A stretch of 18,896 nt of DNA from positions 1 through 18,896 of the forward strand of contig JAVBKB010000044.1 in the NCBI GenBank assembly GCA_031554275.1, given 5' to 3'. The stretch is from JAVBKB01 sp031554275 (GTDB taxonomy: Bacteria; Bacillota; Bacilli; JARBTR01). The position numbers and the translations under genes are program-made. The notes beneath the pieces were generated by a model that saw only the letters and a list, made by a program, of their open reading frames with translations, was not told the DNA's origin and made no database searches. Positions 6,872-14,472 of this stretch are shown piece after piece. How positions within the stretch are numbered: position 1 is the stretch's first letter; every line of letters starts with the position of its first letter.

Positions 6872-7399
6872 TTAAATATCCTCACGAAAGGCTGAATTCT
6901 CACGAAAGGGTTGAAATGAAGGGTCTTGCAAATTTAGTCCAGTTCCGACAAATGACACGACATCATGATGATTCTCACTAATTAACCATGCTAACTTCTT
7001 TGATACAATATAGAAATCATTTCGCGAAGTGTTATCAAGAACCTGAATCAATTCTGGTAGACAGGCCTCATATACCCAGTATTTGTGTAGCCCTTCAATA
7101 AGCACCCACACAGCTTCATTTGGATCTTCAACAATATTCGGTAAAACTTTGTACCAAAGTGGATTGCTCTCAGGAATGATAAAAGCAAATGCAAGCGTAA
7201 CTTTCTTGGAGTAATAACCCATATTAGCCCAATGAATTGTGTCTTTCCATCCGAATCCGTTTCTCCCTGACTTATCAACAAACTTCTCTTCAATCTTATT
7301 CAAGATAGATTGGTAACTTTGCTTGGAAACTTCATGAAAACGGCTACGATCAATTCCACACACTTTAATTGTTTCCTCAATTTCATTTCGAATTTCCAT
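6872..7399 (-). CDS. Hypothetical protein, possibly DUF6756-like
   Basis: This is a soluble 175-residue protein with no signal peptide. It begins MEIRNEIEETIKVCGIDRSRFHEV and has a central segment FGWKDTIHWANMGYY, then PNIVEDPNEAVWVLIEGLHKYWVYEACLPELIQVLDNTSRNDFYIVSKKLAWLISENHHDVVSFVG (approximately residues 88-153). The acidic/aromatic run resembles small immunity-type or DUF6756 proteins, recalled only loosely, so I assign no function. I moved the start from an ATG at 7453 to the ATG at 7399, because TAGGAGA lies eight bases before the latter while the former has no ribosome site. Near its 3' end CTCACGAAAGG occurs twice within 20 bases. The VOC gene is 217 bases downstream, so co-transcription is possible but unproven. 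Confidence 0.6.
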   Translation of the reverse strand: MEIRNEIEETIKVCGIDRSRFHEVSKQSYQSILNKIEEKFVDKSGRNGFGWKDTIHWANMGYYSKKVTLAFAFIIPESNPLWYKVLPNIVEDPNEAVWVLIEGLHKYWVYEACLPELIQVLDNTSRNDFYIVSKKLAWLISENHHDVVSFVGTGLNLQDPSFQPFRENSAFREDI

Positions 7400-7690
7400 T
7401 GTCTTTTCTCCTAGTCCCTTTGACCAAACATCTTCCTTGTGACTTCTTGCCATGCATTAATCAATTGCAATTTCTCAAAATCCTCTACCCTTTACCAATC
7501 AGTCAAATAATATGGAATTTTGCCATTTCCCACTTTGTAATATGCCATAAAAGTAAACCTTGTGACTCAATCGGAACTGCATTTGCGTTTTTAACACTCA
7601 ATATATATCAATTTAATTAAATCCAATGTCCAAAACTAGCACATTTTTGAAATGTTGAAACGAATTTCTACAAAATTATTTAAAATTAGA

Positions 7691-7713
7691 ATTGTAAAAA
7701 TTGGTTTTACAAT
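7691..7713. promoter_or_regulatory. Perfect inverted repeat (putative operator) overlapping the M60 promoter
   Basis: ATTGTAAAA (7691-7699) and TTTTACAAT (7705-7713) are exact reverse complements around five bases. The right half covers the -35 hexamer of the promoter at 7706-7734. There is no T-run afterwards, so a terminator is unlikely; a repressor or activator site fits better. I could not match it to the TnrA/GlnR, CcpA, PerR or Zur consensus. Confidence 0.65.
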
Positions 7714-7734
7714 CCACTAACTCCGGTTTATAAT
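7706..7734 (+). promoter_or_regulatory. Sigma-A promoter for the M60 peptidase gene
   Basis: TTTACA (7706-7711) is separated by exactly 17 bases from TATAAT (7729-7734): one mismatch in the -35 and none in the -10. Transcription would start near 7741, leaving a leader of about 225 bases before the M60 start at 7967. Confidence 0.75.
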
Positions 7735-7740
7735 TAGGTA

Positions 7741-7966
7741 AATTTTTAGTATATTCTAAAAATATGTTAAGAAGCAAGTTTTGATTAGTACATGATAGTG
7801 CATGTTTCACATTTCAATTCAGGGAGGTAGGTTATATCAGTATTTGTAGGCAGCTCTAGAATTAAACAATATGGAGCATCAGAGCCATATACAAATCTAG
7901 CATTACAAGAGGCGATTGGGTCATTCCTAGTTAGCTTTTATCATGAAAAAGAGGGAGAAAATACAA
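7741..7966 (+). promoter_or_regulatory. Long 5' leader of the M60 gene with an orphan ribosome site
   Basis: A near-perfect Shine-Dalgarno GGGAGGT (7822-7828) is followed five bases later by ATA (7834), not by ATG, GTG or TTG. From ATA the frame stays open for 78 codons (to 8068) and includes GASEPYTNLALQEAIGSF, overlapping the M60 start in another frame. A short inverted repeat ACATG-N6-CATGT lies near 7790. The leader may hold a decayed or non-canonically started small ORF, or an attenuation element. The M60 ribosome site GAGGGAG is at 7951-7957. Confidence 0.35.
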
Positions 7967-10900
7967 ATGTACATTACAAAAAAGAAATTTGCAGCACTGT
8001 TTATTTCATCGATTTTTGCTACACTCATGATGTTAACAATAAACCTTGGTGTAGCACATGCAGACGATAATAGAGACCCAAATGTTCCGCTCAATTTGGG
8101 AATAAACAAGCAGGTATTATATTCATTTCAAAGCAGTAGTAAGCCGATCATAGAAAAAGTGGGTCCGTTAAAGTCGAATTATCATGACAAGCAGGCGCTG
8201 GGGATTATTATTCCACAAAATACTAGTTTAAAAGTTAGACAAACGAATATTCAATTTGCAACTGATTTACAAATTGAATTCTTGAATAATGATGCCAAGT
8301 TAGAGAAAAGCTTTACGATCCCAATGGATGGCTCATGGGTAACATTAACAAACGATTCAGCATTGTCTGCCCCATTTATAGTTACCCCTTACGCTAGTAA
8401 TCTAGAAATCCCTGCAATAGAGTATGAGATTACATCCACAATGGAGAAATTACCCTATTATACATACAAAGGGAATCAGGCTGCCTTTTTTCAATTATGG
8501 GATACTAATGACTCAGAATTTGCTGTCACAGTTGCTGACCGAGTGCAAATGCTTATCCCCAAAAAAGATAAAGAGGGATTACGTAATTTAAAGGATTTTC
8601 AATCCATTGATCAACAAATGGAGCATTATGATGCAATGGTTAAATTGTATGACAAGCTAGCAGGTGTTTCTGAGGATAATCCGAATCCGATTCATAAGAC
8701 TCAAACAACGAAATACTTTGTTAAAGCAAATGTACATGGTGCTGGATCAGCATATTATTCTGGTTCCCATACAGCAGCAAATTCGGACACAATGGGCTGG
8801 TTTTACTTTGATAAAGGCTGGGGCTCTAATCATGAATTTGGTCACGGATACGATAGCATACCAGGTACTGCTGACATGCCTCTTGGTGAGGTGTGGAATA
8901 ATATTTACTCCTACACCTTTGAACGCACATACCTTGCAGAGGAACTAGGCTGGTTGAATAAGGGATCAATTGAGAAAAAGATATTTGATGAACGAACTTT
9001 AAGCAACAAAGCTTATGCTCAATTTGACTTATCAGAAAGATTGTACTTTTTCGTAACAATGTTTGATGCAATTGGCATCGATAAACTAACATATTTTAAC
9101 CAGAATTTCAGAGAAAAAAGAATGAGTGAAGGTGGGCTTGGTCGATTCACATCAGCCGATATGCTAGCACTTTATTTAAGTGAAAGCTCTCAGAAAAATG
9201 TTGCGCCTCATTTTGAAAGCTACAAAATAGAGGTAAGTAGCTTGATTAAAGAGAGGTTGAGAATGTATGATGGTCTGGTTTCCCTAAAGGAAGTTGTCAA
9301 GACAGAATCAAAAGCAACTGACATAAAGAATCTGTACGGTCTACCATCCATCTATTCACTTGTTTCCACCGATCAATTGAAAAATCAAAACATCTTTGGC
9401 GCTGTTGAAATTGAGCTTCAAATTGATGATAAAAATCAAATCATGAATAAAGAAGTTGTTATCAAGAATGGCCAAACTGAAGTGGCACGTGTGGCTTATA
9501 AAGGGGACAAGTTATCAATCCCGAACCTGCCTGTAGGTGTGTATACACTTTATCTTCCTTATGGAAACACTAACGGGTATTACAATATTGACAATCAAAC
9601 GATCTATGTAAAAGAAGATGAGACGACCAAAAAAGTTGTTAACTATCAGAAAATAACTACTAAAGGGATCTCAGATAGTCAAACTATTCAGCTTCTCGGT
9701 TTAGGTGATGGTATGTTCGGCACAGTGAATGTCAACCAAGCTGAAAAGAAAGCAACAATAACTGTTAATGGGCAGCCGCATAGCTACTTTACTACAGCAT
9801 ATAGCAAGGTAGAAATACTAAACCCAGAAGGCAGTGTCATTTACTCGAAAGACTTTATTGGAAACGAAAATTATGCAGTCAAAGAAACTGTCGACATTGA
9901 TACAAACTATAAGATTAAAGTTTATCATGCAGAGCCTACAAGGTTGCAGGTTTTCGATGAGCAACTACTAATGAAACTGCCGATTGTCAACACAACTGAC
10001 AAAACAAATGAATTTATCGTGACTGAGTATGGATTGAAAAATGTAACCAATTCTGAAGATTTGAGCAAAAACGTTTTAGAAAGAATTGAGTCCTATGCCA
10101 CAATAATCAGAGGGAACTTGAGTTCTGATGAAATCAAGGATGATGTTCACTTTAAAACCTATAGAAATCAACTTTTTGCCGCTATTCAGAATTTACCTGC
10201 TGACCAAAGACCAGCTTTAATGGAGAAATATGCAGATATTCTTGTGGATGACTGGTATCAAACCACCTTTCAACTGCTTGGCTTGAGTAGCTGGAACTTC
10301 GCCAATGTAGTGATTAATCCTGCAACCAAGAAAGCGACAGTTACCGTAAACACTGGACGGCCGCATGCATACTTTTCCAATACCTATGCGAAGATCTCAA
10401 TATTAAATACAACTGGTAAGGAAGTTTACACCAAGGATTTAATCGGAAATGTAACCTATGATTTCTCTAATGAGACAATACCATTCGAGGAAGGGTATAC
10501 TGTTAAAATCTATCATGCTGAATCTGACATAAGATTAAAAGCCTCTGATGTAACTGGTGAAATACCGATTACAAAAACACAAAATATGAGCGCTCTAACC
10601 ATGATAAACGGGAAGCTAGTTGATACGACAAATCAAACTACAATAAGTTTGCATGGTCTGAGTAGCTGGAACTTCGCCAATGTAATGATTAATCCTGCAA
10701 CCAAGAAGGCATATGTTACCGTAAACACTGGACGGCCGCATGCATACTTTGCCGATACCTATGCGAAGATCTCGGTATTAGATGCAACCGGTAAGGGAGT
10801 TTACACCAAGGATTTAATCGGAAATGCAACCTATAATTTCTCCATTGAGGAAACACCATTTGAGGAAGGGTATACAGTTAAAATCTATCATGCTGAATCT

Positions 10901-12169
10901 GACATTAGATTGAAAGCCTCTGATATAACTGGTGAAATACCGATTACAAAAATACAAAACTTCAGTGCTTTAACCATGATCAATGGGAAGTTAGTTGATA
11001 CGACGAATCAAACTACAATAAATTTGCATGGCTTGAGTAGTTGGAACTTCGCTAATGTAATGATTAATCCTGCAGCCAAGCAGGCGTTTGTTACCGTAAA
11101 TAGCGGACGGCCGCATGCATACTTTTCCGATACCTATGCGAAGATCTCGGTATTAGATGCAACCGGTAAGGAAGTTTACACCAAGGATTTAATCGGAAAT
11201 GTAACCTATAATTTCTCTAATGAGGCAACACCATTTGAGGAAGGATATACAGTTAAAATCTATCATGCTGAATCTGACATTAGATTAAAAGCCTCTGATG
11301 TAACTGGTGAAATACCGATTACAAAAACGCAAAACTTCAGTGCTTTAACCATGATCAATGGGAAGCTAGTTGACACGACGAATCAAACGACAATAAGTTT
11401 GCATGGCTTGAGTAGTAGGAACTTCGCTAATGTAATGATTAATCCTGTTGCCAAACAGGTGTTTGTTACCGTAAACAGCGGACGACCGCATGCATACTTT
11501 TCCAATACCTATGCGAAGATCTCAGTATTAGATGCTGCTGGTAAGGAAGTTTACACCAAGGATTTAATTGGAGATGTAACCTATAATTTCTCCGATGAGG
11601 CAACACCATTTGAGGAAGGATTTACAGTTAAAATCTATCATGCTGAATCTGACACTAGATTAAAGGCCTCTGATGTAACTGGTGAAATACCGATTACAAA
11701 AACGCAAAACGCGATTGCTTTAACCCTAACAAATGGGAAGCTAGTGGAGGCAACAAACCAAACTACAGTGAACTTGTATGGTTTAGGTGATTGGAACTTC
11801 GCTAAAGTAGTTGTAGATCCTGCAACTAAGAAGGCGCTTGTTACCGTAAACAGCGGACAACCACATTCATACATTTCGAAAACATATGCGATAATCTCGG
11901 TATTAGATGCTGCCGGAAAGGAAGTTTACACCAAAGACCTAATTGGTAACATCGATTCAGGACAGTCCAAAGATTCAGTAGCAATAGATGAAGGATATAA
12001 GATCAAAATCTACCATGCTGAATCTGCTAACAGATTGTCAGCAAACAATTCGTTAGGCGACTTCCCCCTTACCAAAACGGATAATTTCAGTGTTCTGAAA
12101 CTTGAGAACGGAAATTTAATTGATGTAAGCAACTCGGCCGAAGCAGTTACTTCTTCAAAAAACAAATGA
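7967..12169 (+). CDS. Secreted M60 (enhancin-like) zinc metallopeptidase with six mucin/carbohydrate-binding modules
   Basis: This 1400-residue exoenzyme is expected to cut mucin-type glycoproteins. Residues 1-32 are a signal peptide ending AHA|DD. Residues about 35-190 form the beta-rich N-domain of M60 proteins, and about 190-470 the peptidase. The zinc motif is HEFGH (289-293) with the downstream Glu308 in GEVWNN, fitting HExxH-x(8-28)-E. Residues 470-570 are a beta domain. Then come a Mucin_bdg-type module (572 to about 690), a helical spacer (about 690-764) and five modules of 125 residues starting at 765, 890, 1015, 1140 and 1265; the first four of these are nearly identical. Each carries the pattern PHAYF..TYAKISVL..GK.VYTKDLIG and KIYHAES..RL. 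There is no wall-sorting signal. I chose ATG 7967 (GAGGGAG nine bases upstream) over 7943, which lacks a ribosome site. Relatives include Bacillus cereus-group enhancins. Substrate specificity is inferred from family. Confidence 0.92.
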   Translation: MYITKKKFAALFISSIFATLMMLTINLGVAHADDNRDPNVPLNLGINKQVLYSFQSSSKPIIEKVGPLKSNYHDKQALGIIIPQNTSLKVRQTNIQFATDLQIEFLNNDAKLEKSFTIPMDGSWVTLTNDSALSAPFIVTPYASNLEIPAIEYEITSTMEKLPYYTYKGNQAAFFQLWDTNDSEFAVTVADRVQMLIPKKDKEGLRNLKDFQSIDQQMEHYDAMVKLYDKLAGVSEDNPNPIHKTQTTKYFVKANVHGAGSAYYSGSHTAANSDTMGWFYFDKGWGSNHEFGHGYDSIPGTADMPLGEVWNNIYSYTFERTYLAEELGWLNKGSIEKKIFDERTLSNKAYAQFDLSERLYFFVTMFDAIGIDKLTYFNQNFREKRMSEGGLGRFTSADMLALYLSESSQKNVAPHFESYKIEVSSLIKERLRMYDGLVSLKEVVKTESKATDIKNLYGLPSIYSLVSTDQLKNQNIFGAVEIELQIDDKNQIMNKEVVIKNGQTEVARVAYKGDKLSIPNLPVGVYTLYLPYGNTNGYYNIDNQTIYVKEDETTKKVVNYQKITTKGISDSQTIQLLGLGDGMFGTVNVNQAEKKATITVNGQPHSYFTTAYSKVEILNPEGSVIYSKDFIGNENYAVKETVDIDTNYKIKVYHAEPTRLQVFDEQLLMKLPIVNTTDKTNEFIVTEYGLKNVTNSEDLSKNVLERIESYATIIRGNLSSDEIKDDVHFKTYRNQLFAAIQNLPADQRPALMEKYADILVDDWYQTTFQLLGLSSWNFANVVINPATKKATVTVNTGRPHAYFSNTYAKISILNTTGKEVYTKDLIGNVTYDFSNETIPFEEGYTVKIYHAESDIRLKASDVTGEIPITKTQNMSALTMINGKLVDTTNQTTISLHGLSSWNFANVMINPATKKAYVTVNTGRPHAYFADTYAKISVLDATGKGVYTKDLIGNATYNFSIEETPFEEGYTVKIYHAESDIRLKASDITGEIPITKIQNFSALTMINGKLVDTTNQTTINLHGLSSWNFANVMINPAAKQAFVTVNSGRPHAYFSDTYAKISVLDATGKEVYTKDLIGNVTYNFSNEATPFEEGYTVKIYHAESDIRLKASDVTGEIPITKTQNFSALTMINGKLVDTTNQTTISLHGLSSRNFANVMINPVAKQVFVTVNSGRPHAYFSNTYAKISVLDAAGKEVYTKDLIGDVTYNFSDEATPFEEGFTVKIYHAESDTRLKASDVTGEIPITKTQNAIALTLTNGKLVEATNQTTVNLYGLGDWNFAKVVVDPATKKALVTVNSGQPHSYISKTYAIISVLDAAGKEVYTKDLIGNIDSGQSKDSVAIDEGYKIKIYHAESANRLSANNSLGDFPLTKTDNFSVLKLENGNLIDVSNSAEAVTSSKNK
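9680..12133 (+). repeat. Tandem 375-bp repeats encoding mucin/carbohydrate-binding modules
   Basis: One divergent copy starts at 9680. After a spacer, copies start at 10259, 10634, 11009, 11384 and 11759, each exactly 375 bp after the previous one. The copies from 10259 to 11758 are almost identical in DNA (for example the shared GCATACTTT, GAAGTTTACACCAAGGAT and GAATCTGACAT stretches). The last copy and the first are more diverged, as expected when inner copies are homogenised by unequal crossing-over. Confidence 0.92.
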
Positions 12170-12258
12170 CAAATGGTCTTGTGCCAATTCCGACATTCTG
12201 TTCATGAAGTTCTTCTAGCAAGAAATTATCAGAAGTGACACTGACAAGAAACAACTAT

Positions 12259-12297
12259 AACAACTCTTTCTCCATATGGATGAAGGAGTTGTTTTTT
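12259..12297 (+). terminator. Rho-independent terminator after the M60 gene
   Basis: AACAACTC (12259-12266) pairs with GAGTTGTT (12286-12293), with an additional TTC/GAA pairing and a loop around CCATATGG. A run of six T follows (12292-12297). Confidence 0.85.
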
Positions 12298-12749
12298 AGT
12301 TCGGGATTTCCTTCTTATCTGATTCCAGTTAAATTTAGGCATACATTATACGAAAATACCGCAACTCACTGGACAAGAAATGTGAATAAAGCAAGAATTT
12401 GCGACCTTTTTTAGAAGGTGCTAGATGGGCAATCCACCACAAGACATTTGCTACTTTTCAGGAATCAGAATAAAGTCGATTGCAATGTAAGCTTATCATT
12501 CCTGCCCTCTCGCTTCCGCCCAATATTGAGCATACAGAATCTCAAAATCAACCGTCACATTATAGTCGTATTTTGTTCAATAATTATACAAAACAATATA
12601 ATTATTCTAATGTTATAATAATTTTAAACAAAATCACTTTTGTTCATGGAATTAATAGTATTTCCTGTGCTAAAGGGATCATCATCCGAAAAGGGTATTG
12701 GAGGTGCAAGAAATTAGTTTTACCAATAAAAAATGAAGGGAAGTTTGTT
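12298..12749. other. Upstream region of the cytochrome c peroxidase gene
   Basis: The 450 bases after the M60 terminator hold no convincing gene. Open frames running in from 12418 and 12480 lack ribosome sites, and the second is only the upstream extension of the peroxidase frame. A candidate promoter is TTGTTC (12573-12578), 18 bases, TATAAT (12597-12602). A Fur/PerR-type palindrome follows at 12613-12627. Confidence 0.5.
12613..12627. promoter_or_regulatory. Candidate PerR/Fur-type box upstream of the peroxidase gene
   Basis: TTATAATAATTTTAA matches the Bacillus PerR consensus TTATAATnATTATAA in all but one of the fixed positions. It lies about ten bases downstream of the TATAAT at 12597-12602, where a bound repressor would block transcription. 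AT-rich DNA gives such matches by chance, so this is suggestive only. Confidence 0.4.
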
Positions 12750-13790
12750 ATGAAGAAGTTAAAGTTTGTACTCATGGCATTGCTAGTTGTACTTTTTATC
12801 AGTGGATGTAGCAATGACGACAAGAAGACCGGTGGCAACACCAGTGAGGAAAATACTACAGTAGCTGATCTAGATACAGTAAAGGCTCAGTTTAAAATGT
12901 TGGGGGATATCCCGATTCCTGCAGATAATCCAATGACAGCGGAAAAGATTGAATTGGGTAAAAAGCTTTATTTTGATCAAAGACTATCTGGAGACAACAA
13001 AACCAGCTGCATGAGCTGCCACGTTCCAAGTAACGGATTTGGTGATGGAAAAGCAAAATTTGTTGGATTCGAAGGTGCTGCAGGGGCAAGAAATAGCCCA
13101 ACAGTTATCAACTCTGGCTATTACCACTCAAACTTCTGGGATGGTAGAGCAGCGAGTTTAGAAGAACAGGCAGTTGGACCGATTCAATCACCAGTTGAAA
13201 TGAATCAAAATATGGATGCACTTATTGTAGAATTAAATGCAGTGCCTGAATATGTTACGTCATTCAATAATGTTTTTAATGATAGTATTTCGAAAGAAAA
13301 TATTGGAAAAGCAATTGCTGCTTTTGAACGTACAATAGTAGTTAAAGACACTGCTTTTGACAAATACTTAGGTGGAGATGATAGTGCAATAACTGATGAA
13401 GCTAAGAAAGGGATGGAGCTTTTCGTTGGTAAGGCAGGTTGTTCCTCATGCCACATAGGTCCAAACCTATCAGACGACTCTTTCCGAAACACCGGAATCA
13501 CTGGCGATGACGGCAGATTTACTGTGACGAAGAAAGAGGTAGATAAGGGTAGATTTAGAACACCTACGCTACGGGCTTTGACACAAACTGCACCATTTAT
13601 GCATGATGGAAGTCTTGCAACTATAGAAGATGTTGTCAAATATTACAACAAGGGCGGTGGCAGTGACCCTAATAAAGATCCATTAATGAGACCACTTTAT
13701 CTAACAGATGATGAAGTTAAGAACTTGGTTGCGTTTTTAGAAAGCATGGGTGGGGAACCTATAAAGGTTGCTGCACCAAAATTACCTTAA
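12750..13790 (+). CDS. Diheme cytochrome c peroxidase / MauG-family lipoprotein
   Basis: The protein has 346 residues. A lipoprotein signal peptide (KKLK, hydrophobic 6-17) ends at lipobox ISGC, so Cys20 should be diacylated and the enzyme held on the outer face of the membrane. Two CxxCH heme c sites are seen: C87-M-S-C90-H91 and C231-S-S-C234-H235. Other family marks are ARNSPTVIN and FWDGRAASLEEQA (about 113-139), RFRTPTLRAL (about 269-276) and PFMHDGSLATIEDVVKYYN, whose Met284 is the usual distal ligand region. The family (PF03150) reduces hydrogen peroxide with electrons from small c-type cytochromes or performs MauG-like oxidations. The start is ATG 12750 with GAAGGG about ten bases upstream; an in-frame extension back to 12480 lacks signals. 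The gene is monocistronic, with a terminator behind it. Confidence 0.92.
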   Translation: MKKLKFVLMALLVVLFISGCSNDDKKTGGNTSEENTTVADLDTVKAQFKMLGDIPIPADNPMTAEKIELGKKLYFDQRLSGDNKTSCMSCHVPSNGFGDGKAKFVGFEGAAGARNSPTVINSGYYHSNFWDGRAASLEEQAVGPIQSPVEMNQNMDALIVELNAVPEYVTSFNNVFNDSISKENIGKAIAAFERTIVVKDTAFDKYLGGDDSAITDEAKKGMELFVGKAGCSSCHIGPNLSDDSFRNTGITGDDGRFTVTKKEVDKGRFRTPTLRALTQTAPFMHDGSLATIEDVVKYYNKGGGSDPNKDPLMRPLYLTDDEVKNLVAFLESMGGEPIKVAAPKLP

Positions 13791-13800
13791 CCACAATTAT

Positions 13801-13855
13801 AACTAGGTGTAACCACTGATTTGGTTGATTGATCAGTAGGTAGCACCTAGTTTTT
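13801..13855 (+). terminator. Terminator after the peroxidase gene
   Basis: AACTAGGTG (13801-13809) pairs with CACCTAGTT (13844-13852). A second inner stem ACTGAT/ATCAGT lies within the loop, and T5 follows the outer stem. It sits ten bases after the stop codon. Confidence 0.88.
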
Positions 13856-13980
13856 GTAAGCTTGAATTACTAAAGAGATGTTCCCTCTTGATCATTTCCT
13901 TGACACTCTATTTCTTGATTTGTTTGACTGGAGCGGAGGCTCTTCCATCCAGAAATCCTCTTCTGATTTCCCTCAAAAAA

Positions 13981-14020
13981 ATTCCAGCAAAAATCATTTT
14001 ACTTGATTTTTTCCTGGAAT
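13981..14020. repeat. Strong 40-bp hairpin just outside the MITE-like element
   Basis: ATTCCAG (13981-13987) pairs with CTGGAAT (14014-14020) and AAAAATCA pairs with TGATTTTT. A single unpaired base on one side and a loop around TTTAC remain. It could be a terminator-like structure or the edge of a repeat element; it belongs to no gene here. Confidence 0.7.
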
Positions 14021-14033
14021 AATTCTGTTTGTA

Positions 14034-14461
14034 ATCCCGTTTCTTGTTAAAAAATATAGAGTAGAAATGAGAGAATACTCTATGTGTGCGAAAGGAAAGG
14101 CGTAGCATACCAGTAGTTTGTTGCTAATCCTGATACCGATTAAGATAGCGAATGCTTTGTGGTAATTTTCCATCTCGCTTTGTTAAAAAAGTGCATAAAT
14201 ATCTAGATATTCGCGCATTTTTTTCCGCGCGAGATGAAAAATTTCCGGACAAATCATTCACTATTTTAATCGGTAATCAGCATAAGTTCTTTCAGAACTT
14301 AGACTACTCTCCCTTTTGGTTCCTCAGGAAACTGTGCTGTCCCTTCTGTGCACCTTCGCTAGAGCTTAGAGCAGAACGGCACGGCGTATGCAAGACTTGA
14401 GTGACAAAGCAGGTCGGAATTTCTGCCATTTCTACTCTATATTTTTAACCGGAAACAGGAT
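14034..14461. mobile_element. MITE-like non-coding element with terminal inverted repeats and an internal palindrome
   Basis: The ends form an imperfect inverted repeat of about 36 bp: ATCCcGTTTC at the left and, read on the other strand, ATCCtGTTTC at the right. These continue inward as GTTAAAAAATATAGAGTAG (left, 14046 on) and GTTAAAAATATAGAGTAG (right, ending 14449), then AAATG in both. The element is about 428 bp, has no transposase and no credible ORF, and ends 11 bases from the stop codon of the sigma factor gene. No clear target duplication is visible (TTGTA on the left, AAGCT on the right). It is either a miniature inverted-repeat transposable element or a structured repeat family. Confidence 0.6.
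14130..14280. repeat. Long imperfect palindrome (75-bp arms)
   Basis: The two arms meet at AATATCTAGATATT (14198-14211). Outward, AAAAAAGTGC faces GCGCATTTTTT, then CATCTCGC (14171-14178) faces GCGAGATG (14229-14236), then AATTTTCC faces AAATTTCC in partial pairing. Finally CTGATACCGATTAAGATAG (14130 on) faces a right arm which reversed reads CTGATTACCGATTAAAATAG. Most of the two 75-base arms can pair, giving a very long hairpin on either strand. Confidence 0.8.
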
Positions 14462-14472
14462 AAGCTAGAGCA

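Noticed and set aside
7691..7713. Terminator for an upstream transcript
   Set aside because: No T-run follows on the plus strand, and the repeat overlaps a near-consensus promoter.
12418..12749. Upstream open frames extending the peroxidase gene to 12480, and a frame at 12418
   Set aside because: A proper lipoprotein signal peptide and ribosome site place the start at 12750; the upstream codons have no signals.
14152..14400. 82-codon plus-strand frame inside the MITE-like element, and a minus-strand frame at 13908-14108
   Set aside because: Both run through palindromes and hairpins, lack ribosome sites and have low-complexity basic or Phe-rich products.
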